Positions 49,210 through 58,478 of a DNA stretch of 64,000 nucleotides are shown here, piece after piece (position 1 is the stretch's first letter; every line of letters begins with the position of its first letter). Location of the stretch: contig CAYZCW010000008.1 in the NCBI GenBank assembly GCA_964477035.1, forward strand, positions 85,210 to 149,209. The letters run 5' to 3'. The notes under the pieces were generated by a model. The model did no database searches. It saw nothing but the letters and a program-made list of their open reading frames with translations, and was not told the origin of the DNA. The stretch comes from SLSG01 sp964477035 (GTDB lineage: Bacteria; Bacteroidota; Bacteroidia; Bacteroidales; UBA7960). The position numbers and the translations under genes are program-made.

Positions 49210-50673
49210 CTACTTGTTGTGTTCGTCGGATGGGGCAGCAGCCCGGGAACCCTTTGAAGCCATCATCACCAGGGGCGGCAGGGCCAGGGAAACCAGCATG
49301 CCGATGGTGCCGGCCTGTGGAGAGGGGATCCCTCCGAAATACAGGGCCAGGCACACGGCCAGTCCACCGGTGCCCGAGACCAGGGCCGCCGCCAAACCGG
49401 CCCGCTTGGTGAACAACCCGTAAAGAAAGGGCCCCAGGAAAAAGGAGCCCATGGCGCCCCAGGATATGCCCAGGATGGCCACGATGCTGTCATGGCTCTG
49501 CCAGGCCAGCAGCACCGAAGTGAATACAAACAAGCCGCTGGCCAGCCGCATCGCCAGGGTGAGCCTCTGATCGGAAAGTCGGGGGAAAACAAAGCCCTGG
49601 AGGAAGTCCTTTGCCAGGGTCGAGCTGGATACCAGGACCAGGGAGGCCAGGGTGGACATGGACGCCGAGAGGATCAGCAACAGGATGACCACGCTCAACC
49701 CGGCGGGAATCACATTGGTAAGCAGCTCCGGCATCAGGATGTCATACAGGGGCTGGCCTTCGGAGCCGAAGGCTGCCGGGGCATTCCCGGGATGGATGAA
49801 CACCCGGGAGGTGGCCCCGATGAAATAGGCCACGCCTCCTATGAGCACCGCGAAGGCGGTGGAGGCCCACATGCCCTTGCGGATGGTGCTTTTGTCGCGG
49901 ATGGCATAGAATTTCTGCATCAGCTGCGGCATGGCAAAGGGTGCCAGGCTCGTCAGGACCACCAGGGAAACCAGGGGCCACAGGCCGGGCGGGCCCACCA
50001 CCCGGGTCAGCCCGGGGTCTATGTCAGACAGGTTGAAGGTGATTTGGGGGATGCCGCCCCCGATGCGGACGGTGCTGAACAGCAGCAAGGTCACACTCAT
50101 GGCCATGATCATGCCGAACAACATATCGATCAGGGCCATGGACTTGTACCCGCCCAGGACGATGTACAGGGCGGAAAAAAAGCCCATGAACAAAAGGGCG
50201 TGTCCGAAGCTGATATCGAAATTGGCGGTAAACAGGTAGGAAAGGCCCATGAACACAGCCGCCGAATAGGGCACCATGAACACGAAGATCACCACGCTGG
50301 CCAGCAGCTTCAGCATGGGAGAATTATAGCGGGCCGCCAGGTATCCGGGCAGGGTGTGAACCTTCAGGTCCATGGCCGCCTGCTTTACCCGGGGCCCCAC
50401 CAGGTACCAGACAAGCAAGACCCCCACCAGGGCGTTGAACACGGCCACCCACAAACCGGAATACCCAAAATTCCATCCGATGTTGCCGGCAAAACCAATA
50501 AACAGCACCGCGCTAAAATAGGCGGTCCCGTAGGAAAAGGCGGTCATCCACGGACCCACCTGGCCGCCGCCGAGGAAGAAGTCATTGAAGTTTTTGGTGC
50601 CACGGAAACCCCGGATTCCCACCGCCACGATCATGATCGCGTAGAGCGACAGGACAATTGCCTTGACCCACAT
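49210..50673 (-). CDS. Sodium/solute symporter (SSS family)
   Basis: A 487-residue carrier with 13 predicted helices. The opening (GTKNFNDFFLGGGQVGPWMTAFSYGTAYFSAVLFIGFAG), KQAAMDLKVHTLPGYLAARY and the late SASMSTLASLVLVSSSTLAKDF region with the sodium-site serines are typical of the family. Closest to proline, pantothenate or organic acid symporters; substrate not readable. It starts 4 bases after the acyl-CoA synthetase stop, so the two are co-transcribed and the carrier probably brings in the acid that the synthetase uses or releases. Confidence 0.9.
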   Translation of the reverse strand: MWVKAIVLSLYAIMIVAVGIRGFRGTKNFNDFFLGGGQVGPWMTAFSYGTAYFSAVLFIGFAGNIGWNFGYSGLWVAVFNALVGVLLVWYLVGPRVKQAAMDLKVHTLPGYLAARYNSPMLKLLASVVIFVFMVPYSAAVFMGLSYLFTANFDISFGHALLFMGFFSALYIVLGGYKSMALIDMLFGMIMAMSVTLLLFSTVRIGGGIPQITFNLSDIDPGLTRVVGPPGLWPLVSLVVLTSLAPFAMPQLMQKFYAIRDKSTIRKGMWASTAFAVLIGGVAYFIGATSRVFIHPGNAPAAFGSEGQPLYDILMPELLTNVIPAGLSVVILLLILSASMSTLASLVLVSSSTLAKDFLQGFVFPRLSDQRLTLAMRLASGLFVFTSVLLAWQSHDSIVAILGISWGAMGSFFLGPFLYGLFTKRAGLAAALVSGTGGLAVCLALYFGGIPSPQAGTIGMLVSLALPPLVMMASKGSRAAAPSDEHNK

Positions 50674-50677
50674 CGTT

Positions 50678-52762
50678 TTAACTTGCTGGTTTGGACTCTT
50701 TTTCCTTTCTCAGGCTGATGCGGGCATCCACAGCCACCATGGCATCCCCCTCCCCGAGCAGCGGGTTCAGGTCAAGCTCCTCGATCTCCGGGGCCAGCCG
50801 GCAGAGAACCGATAACCTGAGAAGGATGTCTGCAAACAGCTCCTCGTTCAGGCCCTTCCGGCCCCGGACGCCTTGAATGATCTGGTAACTCTTAAGCCGC
50901 CGGATCATATCCAGTGCCTCCTGCCGGGACAGGGGGACGAGTGCCTGGGACACATCCTTCAGCACCTCGATGAAGATGCCGCCCATGCCGCATAGGACCA
51001 TATGTCCGAACTTGTGCTCGTATTTGGCGCCGGCAAACAGTTCGGTACCCGACAGCATCGGCTGCAACAGCACCGCCGTTGAGTCCTCTATCTGCATCAT
51101 GCGGGCAAACGTTTTCTCCACCTCGCTGTCGGTCCGGACATTGAGGACCACCCCGCCCACATCCGACTTGTGGACCGGACCGACGACCTTCATGGCCACC
51201 GGGTAGCCGAGCCGCCGGGCAGCCTTCACGGCCTCCTTGCGGCTGATCACCACGGCCTCTCCGGCCCTGGGGATGCGGACGGCGTCCAGCAGCCCCTGCA
51301 CCTGTTCCGGAGCCAGGTAGCCATCTGCGGAGTTGTCGATGATCTGCCGGATGCGGTCCTTATCGGCTTTCGGAAGGGGGCCTTCCGCCTCCCGGGGTTC
51401 CGGGCTGTGGTAGGTGCGGCCCAGGGCATTGCCCAGGCTGACCTCATCCGGAAAATTGATGCGCCCCTTGCCGATAAAAGCTTCCACCTCCTCCCGGGCC
51501 GTGAGGATGCTTGGCAGGACCGGAAAGATGGGTTTGGAACAGGTTGTCATTTTTTTGTCCAGCACCTCGTAGACCTCAAAGACGGGAAAGAGCCCCGGCG
51601 TGCCGAATATGACGACCATGCCGTCGACCTGGGGAAAGCGGGTATCCACATAATCGATGATGAGGCCCAGTTGCTCGGCCGTGCCGGTGGCCAGAAAGTC
51701 GATGGGATTGCTCACCGACGAACCCGGGTGCAGCTTCTCGAGCAGCTCATAGGCATCGGGTGATTCGATGGGCGGGACCGACAACCCCCCGGCCGAAAGG
51801 GCGTCGGTGAGCATCACAGCCGGTCCGCCGGCATGGGTAATGATGGCCAGGTTCTTGCCCTTCAGGGGCGGATGCATGAAGATGCCGGCCACGGTGATCA
51901 GGTCCTCCCTGCCGTAGCAGCGCACGATGCCTGCCTTGCGGAAAAGGGCGTCCACAGCGGCATCCGGACTGGCCAGGGCCCCCGTATGGGAGGAGGCGGC
52001 CCGGCTGCCCGCATCGGAACTGCCGGCCTTGATGGCGGCAATCCGGCAGCCCTTGCGCACCAGAGAGGCCGCATGCTTCAGCAGCATCTGCGGCTTGGCC
52101 ACGGTTTCCATATACAGCAGTTTCACCCGGGAACTGGTCTTGGGGTCGAACGTCTCATCCCAGTAGCGGACTACTTCTTCGACCCCCACCTGGGCGCTGT
52201 TGCCCACCGAAAAGACATTGGCAAAGGTCAGTCCCTTGGGGATGCCGGCCTCCATGATGAAGCAGGCCGTGGCACCCGAACCGGACACAAAATCACAGCC
52301 CGCAGGATCGAGTTTCGGGATCGGATAGGTGAATACGCTGTGGTGACTGGGGGTAAGCACCCCGATGCAGTTGGGACCGATGAGGGCTCCGCCCACCCCG
52401 TTCACGATCCGGACGAGTTCCTGCTCCAACAGGGTGCCCTCCATGCTTTCCTCGCTGAAGCCGGCAGACAGGACGATGAAGGCCCTGGTGTTTTTCTGAT
52501 GCGCCAGGGCCTCCGCCTCGGCAGGCACGAAGCGCGCAGCCACAGCCAGGATGGCCAGGTCGACCTCCCCGGGCAGGGATGCGGCATCGGGAAAGGCCTC
52601 AAGGCCCTGCACCTGTTTTTCCTTTCGGTTGGTGACGTACAACCTGCCCTTGAAGCCCCCGTCAATCAGGTTCCTCAGCACCTTGCCGCCCGGCTTGGTC
52701 ACGTCGTTGGAACCACCGATCACCACGATGCTGCCCGGGTTTATCAGTTGGTCATTGATCAT
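50678..52762 (-). CDS. Acyl-CoA synthetase, ADP/NDP-forming family (acetate-CoA ligase type)
   Basis: A 694-residue fused alpha-beta enzyme that interconverts acyl-CoA, ADP and phosphate with acid, CoA and ATP. The alpha part (about 1-460) opens with the CoA-binding NPGSIVVIGGSNDVTKPGG and has GPNCIGV; H259 in SSHTGALA is the transferred-phosphate histidine. The beta part (about 470-690) has an ATP-grasp domain (YPVAMKVVGPVHKSDVGGVVLNV and ELDLNPLL). It heads the run with the symporter and porin. Substrate (acetate, propionate, aryl or branched acid) is unknown. Confidence 0.92.
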   Translation of the reverse strand: MINDQLINPGSIVVIGGSNDVTKPGGKVLRNLIDGGFKGRLYVTNRKEKQVQGLEAFPDAASLPGEVDLAILAVAARFVPAEAEALAHQKNTRAFIVLSAGFSEESMEGTLLEQELVRIVNGVGGALIGPNCIGVLTPSHHSVFTYPIPKLDPAGCDFVSGSGATACFIMEAGIPKGLTFANVFSVGNSAQVGVEEVVRYWDETFDPKTSSRVKLLYMETVAKPQMLLKHAASLVRKGCRIAAIKAGSSDAGSRAASSHTGALASPDAAVDALFRKAGIVRCYGREDLITVAGIFMHPPLKGKNLAIITHAGGPAVMLTDALSAGGLSVPPIESPDAYELLEKLHPGSSVSNPIDFLATGTAEQLGLIIDYVDTRFPQVDGMVVIFGTPGLFPVFEVYEVLDKKMTTCSKPIFPVLPSILTAREEVEAFIGKGRINFPDEVSLGNALGRTYHSPEPREAEGPLPKADKDRIRQIIDNSADGYLAPEQVQGLLDAVRIPRAGEAVVISRKEAVKAARRLGYPVAMKVVGPVHKSDVGGVVLNVRTDSEVEKTFARMMQIEDSTAVLLQPMLSGTELFAGAKYEHKFGHMVLCGMGGIFIEVLKDVSQALVPLSRQEALDMIRRLKSYQIIQGVRGRKGLNEELFADILLRLSVLCRLAPEIEELDLNPLLGEGDAMVAVDARISLRKEKESKPAS

Positions 52763-52897
52763 GTCCGCAATGGATTTTTTGGCAGCTAAGGTAACGAAAT
52801 TCCCCTATAAATTCAGGGCCGGGAGGGACTCCGAACGGGAAATTATTGTTATTTTGCGGCAGAAAAATCAACAGTCTTTACAATAAAACACCTGATT

Positions 52898-53881
52898 ATG
52901 AACAAATTAAACAAAGAAGGCCAGGAACTGCTCGAATCCTCTGTCATCGCCCTGCGCGACTGCATGGGACTGCAGCCTGAGGAATCCCTGCTGGTCGTGA
53001 CAGACGAGATCAAAAGGGACATCGGACAGGCACTGCACCAGGCCGGCAAGGACCTGTGCAGGGAATCCATCCTGGTTGAAATCAAATCGCGTGAGATCAA
53101 CGGACAGGAACCCCCGCCCCTGGTGGCCGAGATGATGCGGAAGTCCGATGTGGTGGTTTGCCCCACGGCAAAATCCCTGACACATACCGATGCCCGCCGG
53201 GAAGCCGTCAAACTCGGGGTACGGGTGGGTACCATGCCGGGCATCACGGCGGAGATCATGAAGCGCTGCCTGAGCGCCGATTATGACAAGATCATCGGCC
53301 TGACCAACTACATTGCCCGGAAGCTGGAGGGCGTGTCCGAGATCCGGGTGGTCACCCAAAAGGGCACCGACCTCCGCATGCCGGTCGCCGGCCGCAAGAT
53401 CCTCCCGAGCACCGGGGTGTTGCGCAACAAGGGAGAAAGCGGCAACCTGCCTTCCGGGGAGGTGTACCTGGCCCCCTGGGAGGGCCAGTCGAACGGCCGG
53501 GTGGTGATCGACGGCTCCATGGCGCAGCTGGGCATGCTGGAGGAGCCGCTGACCATAGAGGTGGTCGACGGCTACGCGGAAACCATTAGCGGGGGCCGGC
53601 AGGCGGAGCAGCTCACCGCCCTGTTTGAAAAAGCCGGCAGGGACGCACGCGCCGTGGCGGAATTCGGGATGGGGACCAACTACAAGGCCATCCTCACAGG
53701 GAAGATACTGGAAGACGAGAAGGTGTTCGGCACCATCCACATTGCCTTCGGCAACAACATCACCATGGGAGGCAATATCGCGGTGAACATCCACCTCGAT
53801 GGCCTCGTCCGTGAGCCCGATGTGTATTTCGACGGGGAGCCCATCATGATCCGGGGGAAAATGGTGGACTACAACGCCTGA
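52898..53881 (+). CDS. Aminopeptidase, M29-like (leucyl aminopeptidase T group)
   Basis: A 327-residue metal-dependent aminopeptidase-like protein. The expected metal ligands lie in the second half: NLPSGEVYLAP (about residue 186), AEFGMGTN (about 252), TIHIAFGNN (about 279) and NIHLDG (about 295). The N-terminal third is a degraded domain, as in short archaeal-type forms annotated as aminopeptidases. Probably cytoplasmic. nth follows after 14 bases. The enzyme's substrate is unknown. Confidence 0.8.
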   Translation: MNKLNKEGQELLESSVIALRDCMGLQPEESLLVVTDEIKRDIGQALHQAGKDLCRESILVEIKSREINGQEPPPLVAEMMRKSDVVVCPTAKSLTHTDARREAVKLGVRVGTMPGITAEIMKRCLSADYDKIIGLTNYIARKLEGVSEIRVVTQKGTDLRMPVAGRKILPSTGVLRNKGESGNLPSGEVYLAPWEGQSNGRVVIDGSMAQLGMLEEPLTIEVVDGYAETISGGRQAEQLTALFEKAGRDARAVAEFGMGTNYKAILTGKILEDEKVFGTIHIAFGNNITMGGNIAVNIHLDGLVREPDVYFDGEPIMIRGKMVDYNA

Positions 53882-53895
53882 GAGAACGGAAGCTC

Positions 53896-54552
53896 ATGAA
53901 CAAGAAAGAACGCTTTGTCTTTGTGCTGGATTATTTCTCCACCCACCAGCCGGTGGCCGAAACGGAACTGCATTACCAGGACCCTTACCAGCTGCTTGTG
54001 GCGGTGATCCTGTCGGCCCAGTGTACCGACAAGAGGGTGAACCAGATCACCCCGGCCTTTTTTGAGCGGTTTCCCGAAGCAGACAGCCTCGCCCGGGCCG
54101 GGACCGAAGAGGTGTTTTCCCTGATCCGCTCCTGCTCCTATCCCAACTCCAAGACCCGCAATCTGATCGGCATGGCCCGCAAGCTGGTGACGGACTTCGG
54201 GGGCACGGTGCCGGAGGAGGTGGACGAGCTGATGCAGCTTCCGGGGGTGGGCCGCAAAACGGCCAATGTGATCGCCTCGGTGGTCTACAACAAACCCACC
54301 CTGGCAGTAGACACCCATGTCTTCCGGGTGGCTGCACGCATCGGCCTCACGACCAGGGCAAAGACGCCCCTGGAGGCAGAAAAACAGCTCCTGAGGTACA
54401 TCCCCGAACACCAGGTGGCCATCGCCCACCACTGGCTGATCCTGCACGGAAGGTATGTCTGCCTGGCGCGCAGGCCCCGCTGCCTGCAGTGTCCCCTGGC
54501 GGTGGCCTGCAAGTATTTTGAGAAACAGGTAAAGCGTGGCGGGACCGCCTGA
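53896..54552 (+). CDS. nth: Endonuclease III
   Basis: Base-excision repair enzyme that removes oxidised pyrimidines and nicks the strand. The 218-residue protein has the helix-hairpin-helix LPGVGRKTANV with catalytic K121, the aspartate D139 in VDTHVF, and a C-terminal iron-sulfur cluster loop with four cysteines spaced C-x6-C-x2-C-x5-C. All are in place. It is co-transcribed with the aminopeptidase gene upstream. Confidence 0.96.
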   Translation: MNKKERFVFVLDYFSTHQPVAETELHYQDPYQLLVAVILSAQCTDKRVNQITPAFFERFPEADSLARAGTEEVFSLIRSCSYPNSKTRNLIGMARKLVTDFGGTVPEEVDELMQLPGVGRKTANVIASVVYNKPTLAVDTHVFRVAARIGLTTRAKTPLEAEKQLLRYIPEHQVAIAHHWLILHGRYVCLARRPRCLQCPLAVACKYFEKQVKRGGTA

Positions 54553-54618
54553 ACATTTGCCTTGCGGAGGGCGTTTAACAGGCAAAATCCCCATGTATTC
54601 ATAAACACCCCCGAGAAT

Positions 54619-55071
54619 ATGACACAGCTCAAACCGGGCGACAATGCCCCCGATTTCACCGGCATGGACCAGGACGGCAACGCCTTATCGCTGGCCGATT
54701 TCAAAGGCAGCAAACTGGTCATCTATTTTTACCCCAGGGACAACACCCCCGGATGCACCAGCCAGGCCTGCAACCTGCGCGACAATTACGAGGCCTTGCT
54801 GAAAAACGGTTACAAAGTGGTGGGCGTGAGTGCCGACAGTGAAAAGTCCCACAAAAAATTCATCGAGAAACACAGCCTGCCCTTTCCCCTGATCGCCGAC
54901 ACGGACAAGGAGATGCTCAAGGCTTACGGGGTCTGGGGACCCAAGAAATTCATGGGAAAGGCCTTCGATGGCATCCACCGCACCACCTTCGTCATTGACG
55001 AGGAGGGAAGGATCGCCGAAGTGATCGCCAAGGTCGACACCAAGAACCATACGGAGCAGATCCTGTCCTGA
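54619..55071 (+). CDS. bcp: Thiol peroxidase of the BCP/PrxQ type
   Basis: A 150-residue peroxiredoxin that reduces hydroperoxides using thioredoxin. Peroxidatic C46 sits in the PRDNTPGCTSQAC motif with resolving C51 five residues later; the following FPLIADTDKEMLKAYGVWG and HRTTFVIDEEGRI are also typical. The start MTQLKPGD gives the normal length. It lies 66 bases after nth on the same strand. Confidence 0.95.
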   Translation: MTQLKPGDNAPDFTGMDQDGNALSLADFKGSKLVIYFYPRDNTPGCTSQACNLRDNYEALLKNGYKVVGVSADSEKSHKKFIEKHSLPFPLIADTDKEMLKAYGVWGPKKFMGKAFDGIHRTTFVIDEEGRIAEVIAKVDTKNHTEQILS

Positions 55072-55139
55072 AGTCCCGGTCCTGACAAAGCGAACAGGCG
55101 ACAAGACCGGGAGACTGCATCCGGGCAGGACTTTTTTCG

Positions 55140-55147
55140 TACATTTG
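55140..55147 (+). promoter_or_regulatory. -7 promoter-like box TACATTTG before the PqqD-like gene
   Basis: Exact TAnnTTTG match that ends 4 bases before the ATG at 55152, so any transcript from it would start at about the ATG. Either the message is leaderless or this match is accidental. Confidence 0.35.
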
Positions 55148-55151
55148 CCCC

Positions 55152-55550
55152 ATGCACAAGCAAGTCGGATACTTCAGGCGCAGGAAGATCCTGAAACAGG
55201 CCAACTACCTGGATCTTACCCCGATGGTACAGCATGAACATGAGACGGAACCGGAAGGAACCATCCGCCTGCTGATCCCGCGCTTCTCGGGCCCCATCCT
55301 GGGCAGGTTGCTGCAGCCCAGGGCCCGACACCCTTATATGACCGTGTCCCTCGACCGTTTCGGCACGGCCACCTGGCTGCTCTGTGACGGCAACAGGCAG
55401 GTCCGGGACATCTGCCGGGAACTGCAGGGACAGTTCGGCAAGGACATCGAACCCGCGGAGGAAAGGGTCACCACCTTCCTGTCCCAACTGTACAAACAGC
55501 GAATGATCGTGTTCCGGGAGCTGACCCCGCCCGACAGGGACAGGCACTGA
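55152..55550 (+). CDS. PqqD-like protein
   Basis: A 132-residue protein with a PqqD-type winged-helix fold, of the kind that binds a leader peptide next to a radical-SAM enzyme or a ribosomally made peptide. Seen: LDRFGTATWLLCDGNRQVRDICRELQGQFG, the conserved stretch, in the second half. There is no radical-SAM or precursor-peptide gene here, so this is likely a stand-alone member, as is common in Bacteroidota. It ends 41 bases before a heptamer repeat that precedes pepD. Confidence 0.75.
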   Translation: MHKQVGYFRRRKILKQANYLDLTPMVQHEHETEPEGTIRLLIPRFSGPILGRLLQPRARHPYMTVSLDRFGTATWLLCDGNRQVRDICRELQGQFGKDIEPAEERVTTFLSQLYKQRMIVFRELTPPDRDRH

Positions 55551-55591
55551 ACCGGACCAACCCAACCGGCTGCTCACCCATCCGACGAAAC

Positions 55592-55626
55592 CCAATAGCC
55601 AACAGCCAATAACCAATAACCAACCC
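55592..55626. repeat. CCAAYAR heptanucleotide repeat, copy 3
   Basis: Five 7-base units (CCAATAG, CCAACAG, CCAATAA twice, CCAACCC), ending two bases before the pepD ATG. Same unit and same CCAACCC end as the array at 18860, which also runs into an ATG. Confidence 0.85.
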
Positions 55627-55628
55627 CC

Positions 55629-57089
55629 ATGAACCACACCATCCGACACCTGGAACCGCAAAGGCTCTGGACCATTTTTGAAGAAATCTGCGCAATCCCC
55701 CACCCTTCCAAACACGAGGCACGCATCATCGAATACGTGAAAGGATTCGGGGAAAAACTCGGGCTGGACACACAAGTCGACCAGGTCGGCAACATCGTGA
55801 TCCGCAAACCGGCCACGCCCGGCCTGGAGGATCGAAAAACCATCGTATTGCAAGGGCACCTCGACATGGTCCCGCAGAAGAACAACGACACCACCCACGA
55901 TTTTGAAAAAGACCCGATCCGCCCGGTGATCGACGGGGAATGGGTGAAGGCCAGCGGCACCACGCTGGGGGCCGACAACGGCATCGGGGTGGCTGCGGCC
56001 ATGGCCGTGCTGGCATCCAACGACCTGGAACACGGACCCATCGAATGCCTGTTCACCGTGGACGAGGAAACCGGGATGACCGGCGCCTTCGGCATCCAGC
56101 CGGGATTCCTGCGGGGCGACATCCTGATCAACCTGGATTCGGAGGACGAGGGAGAGCTGTATATCGGCTGTGCCGGCGGCATCGACACCAATGCCACGTT
56201 CCCCTGCCCGCAGGAGCCTGCTCCGGCCGGACACCGGGCATTCACCCTGGAGGTCAAGGGACTCCGGGGCGGCCACTCCGGACTGGACATCCACCTGGGA
56301 CGGGGCAACGCCAACAAGATCCTGACCCGGCTGCTGTGGACGGTCCACAGGGAGCTGGGGGCCAGGCTGGCCGCCATAGAAGGGGGCAGCCTGCGCAATG
56401 CCATTCCCAGGGAAGCTTCGGCCATTGTGACAGTGGATGAAAAACGTGCCGAAGGCTTGAAAATGCGGGTGGCCGAGATCGGGGCCATGGTCTCCCATGA
56501 ACTCTCGGTGGCAGACCCGGAACTGTCCATCCGCATCGCACCGGCCGATATGCCCGGATACGTCATGGAATCCGGCGCCGCAAACCGCCTGTTGTCGTCC
56601 CTCTATGGCTGTCCCAACGGCGTCATGCGCATGGATGCCAGCATGCCCGGGGTGGTCGAAACCAGTACCAACCTGGCCATCGTCCGGAGCAAGGACGACA
56701 CGGTGGAGGTGGCCACCCTGCAGCGAAGCTCCGTCGATTCCGCCAAGGAGGATCTCTGCCAGATGATCCGCTCGGTCCTTGAACTGGGCGGGGCGGAGGT
56801 GCAGCATGCAGGCGCCTACCCCGGATGGAAGCCCAATGTGGACTCCCCCATCCTGAAGACCATGAAAGAAGTCTACAACAAGAAGTTTGGCAAGGTCCCG
56901 CAGCAGAAAGTGATCCATGCCGGGTTGGAATGCGGGCTGCTTGGCGGGGTGTATCCCGCCCTGGACATGATCTCTTTCGGTCCGACGATCCGCAACCCCC
57001 ACTCCCCCGACGAGAAGGTGCATACCGGGACCGTCGGGCAATTCTGGGAGTTCCTGGTGGAGACCCTCCGGCACGCCCCCGTAAAATAG
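55629..57089 (+). CDS. pepD: Aminoacyl-histidine dipeptidase (Xaa-His dipeptidase)
   Basis: M20-family zinc peptidase of 486 residues that splits dipeptides such as carnosine. Seen: the LQGHLDMVPQKNN metal motif (about residue 76), DNGIGVAAAMAVLA, the catalytic DEETGMTGAFG, and the RGGHSGLDI motif of the dimerisation domain insert. Length is normal. The ATG follows directly on the heptamer repeat. A strong terminator lies 70 bases after the stop. Confidence 0.93.
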   Translation: MNHTIRHLEPQRLWTIFEEICAIPHPSKHEARIIEYVKGFGEKLGLDTQVDQVGNIVIRKPATPGLEDRKTIVLQGHLDMVPQKNNDTTHDFEKDPIRPVIDGEWVKASGTTLGADNGIGVAAAMAVLASNDLEHGPIECLFTVDEETGMTGAFGIQPGFLRGDILINLDSEDEGELYIGCAGGIDTNATFPCPQEPAPAGHRAFTLEVKGLRGGHSGLDIHLGRGNANKILTRLLWTVHRELGARLAAIEGGSLRNAIPREASAIVTVDEKRAEGLKMRVAEIGAMVSHELSVADPELSIRIAPADMPGYVMESGAANRLLSSLYGCPNGVMRMDASMPGVVETSTNLAIVRSKDDTVEVATLQRSSVDSAKEDLCQMIRSVLELGGAEVQHAGAYPGWKPNVDSPILKTMKEVYNKKFGKVPQQKVIHAGLECGLLGGVYPALDMISFGPTIRNPHSPDEKVHTGTVGQFWEFLVETLRHAPVK

Positions 57090-57162
57090 AGAGGCCGTCA
57101 ACGGTTATCCGGTCAAGGCCGCCCCCGCTATCAGGGGGAGATGCTGCTTGTGGCAGATGACG

Positions 57163-57196
57163 ACAGCCAGCCCCGAAAAGGCTGGCTGTTGTTTTA
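57163..57196 (+). terminator. Intrinsic terminator of pepD
   Basis: ACAGCCAGCC and GGCTGGCTGT form a perfect 10-bp stem with a 7-base loop, followed by TGTTTTATATA. Weak T-run but clear hairpin. Confidence 0.75.
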
Positions 57197-57276
57197 TATA
57201 GATATGTAAACAACTGACAGTCTTTGCTTTTGCCGGGGGATTTCATTAAATTGCAGGAAACCAAAAAACCAAGGCC

Positions 57277-58173
57277 ATGGAAGAGAGCAAAACAAACAGC
57301 CCGGGAAATACTGCCCGGATGATGAAAACGGCATGGGTCGTTGCCGGGATTCTGCTGATTATCGCCCTGACCGGGTGGATTTTGTTCGTGCTGCATTCCG
57401 GCAGGCTGACGGATGAGAAGGAAGCCCTATCGCAGGACAATGCATCGCTCGAACAGCATTTGCAACAGCTTCAGGAAACCAAGGCCGGCCTCGAGGCCGG
57501 GATCGTGGATTTGCAACAGGAGATGGATGAGCTGGCCACCGCCCATAGGGAGGAAATCAACCAGAAGGATGCCCGCATCGCACGCTTGGGCAGGCAGGCC
57601 GCCGAAGCCGAAAGTTTAAGGGAAAGGATTGCCGGGTACGAAAAGATGGAAAAAGACTACCGGAAGATGCAGGGCCAATACACCCAGCTGCTGTCCGAAT
57701 GGGACGACCTGGACCAGAAGCACAAGCGGGTCGTTGCCAAACTGCAGAAGACGCAGGACAGCCTGGACATGGTCCGCGGACTCCAGGCTTACAATGTATC
57801 GGCCCTTACCCGCTGGGACCGCTGGCTGTGGGCGGACCGCTATCACGTCAGCCAGGCAAATCGGGTGGATGAAACCCGCATCACATTTGAGATCAACGCG
57901 AACCCTCTGGAGCCGGAAGGCAACCGGATGGTGTACCTTTGCATGATCGGCCCCGGGGAACAGGTCCTGTATCCCTCCGGCGAAAGCTTTGAAATAGCCG
58001 GCAGCGGGGACCTGCAGCCTTACACCCAGATGAAGGAAGTCGCCTACACCGGGGAGGCGCAACAAGTAAGGTTCGGGGTGGACCACCCGGATAGGCTGGC
58101 GCCGGGGACCTACACCATCGAAATTTACATCGACGGGGCGCTGGCCGGCACCACCAGGCTCCGCTTCGATTAG
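57277..58173 (+). CDS. Membrane-anchored coiled-coil protein
   Basis: A 298-residue protein of unknown function: a short N-terminal cytoplasmic part, one helix (about residues 18-42), a long coiled coil (about 46-170) with regular heptads (LTDEKEALSQDNASLEQHLQQ), then a C-terminal beta-rich domain (about 190-298; RITFEINANPLEPEGNRMVYLC to YTIEIYIDGALAGTTRLRF) which looks like a small immunoglobulin-type fold. Found widely as unnamed proteins in Bacteroidota. No operon partner. Confidence 0.65.
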   Translation: MEESKTNSPGNTARMMKTAWVVAGILLIIALTGWILFVLHSGRLTDEKEALSQDNASLEQHLQQLQETKAGLEAGIVDLQQEMDELATAHREEINQKDARIARLGRQAAEAESLRERIAGYEKMEKDYRKMQGQYTQLLSEWDDLDQKHKRVVAKLQKTQDSLDMVRGLQAYNVSALTRWDRWLWADRYHVSQANRVDETRITFEINANPLEPEGNRMVYLCMIGPGEQVLYPSGESFEIAGSGDLQPYTQMKEVAYTGEAQQVRFGVDHPDRLAPGTYTIEIYIDGALAGTTRLRFD

Positions 58174-58230
58174 CAGGCGGGGCGGGGCAGGCAGAAGGGC
58201 CGGACTGCATCAAATTTTTTTCAGCCAGCT

Positions 58231-58261
58231 TTTGGTGGTAATAAAACTTTGGCTATCTTTG
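58231..58261 (+). promoter_or_regulatory. Promoter of rpmH
   Basis: TTTG, 19 bases, TATCTTTG: full consensus with the standard spacing, 22 bases before the rpmH ATG. Identical boxes and spacing to the tRNA-Ser/Pro promoter, as expected for a strong growth-rate promoter. Confidence 0.85.
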
Positions 58262-58283
58262 CAGTCCCAAAAACAATATTGCA

Positions 58284-58439
58284 ATGAAACGCACATACCA
58301 GCCCTCAGTCAGGAGAAGGAAGAACAAGCACGGATTCAGGAAGCGCATGGCCACCAAGAACGGACAAAAGGTCCTGGCCGCCAGGAGGGCCAAAGGAAGG
58401 AAAAGGCTTTCAGTCTCTGATCAGAAGACCCACAAATAG
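58284..58439 (+). CDS. rpmH: 50S ribosomal protein L34
   Basis: The 51-residue protein opens MKRTYQPSVRRRKNKHGFRK, ends with a Lys- and Arg-rich tail (ARRAKGRKRLSVS) and has no insertions. It is part of the large ribosomal subunit. The gene is short and lies between a promoter and an intrinsic terminator, so it is transcribed alone here. The typical neighbours rnpA and dnaA are not in the window. Confidence 0.95.
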   Translation: MKRTYQPSVRRRKNKHGFRKRMATKNGQKVLAARRAKGRKRLSVSDQKTHK

Positions 58440-58478
58440 GTTTTGGTTAAATAACCGGCCTTCCAGGGCCGGGAAAAA

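Noticed and set aside
55152..55550. PqqD-like protein as part of a ribosomal peptide cluster
   Set aside because: No radical-SAM enzyme, precursor peptide or transporter lies nearby.
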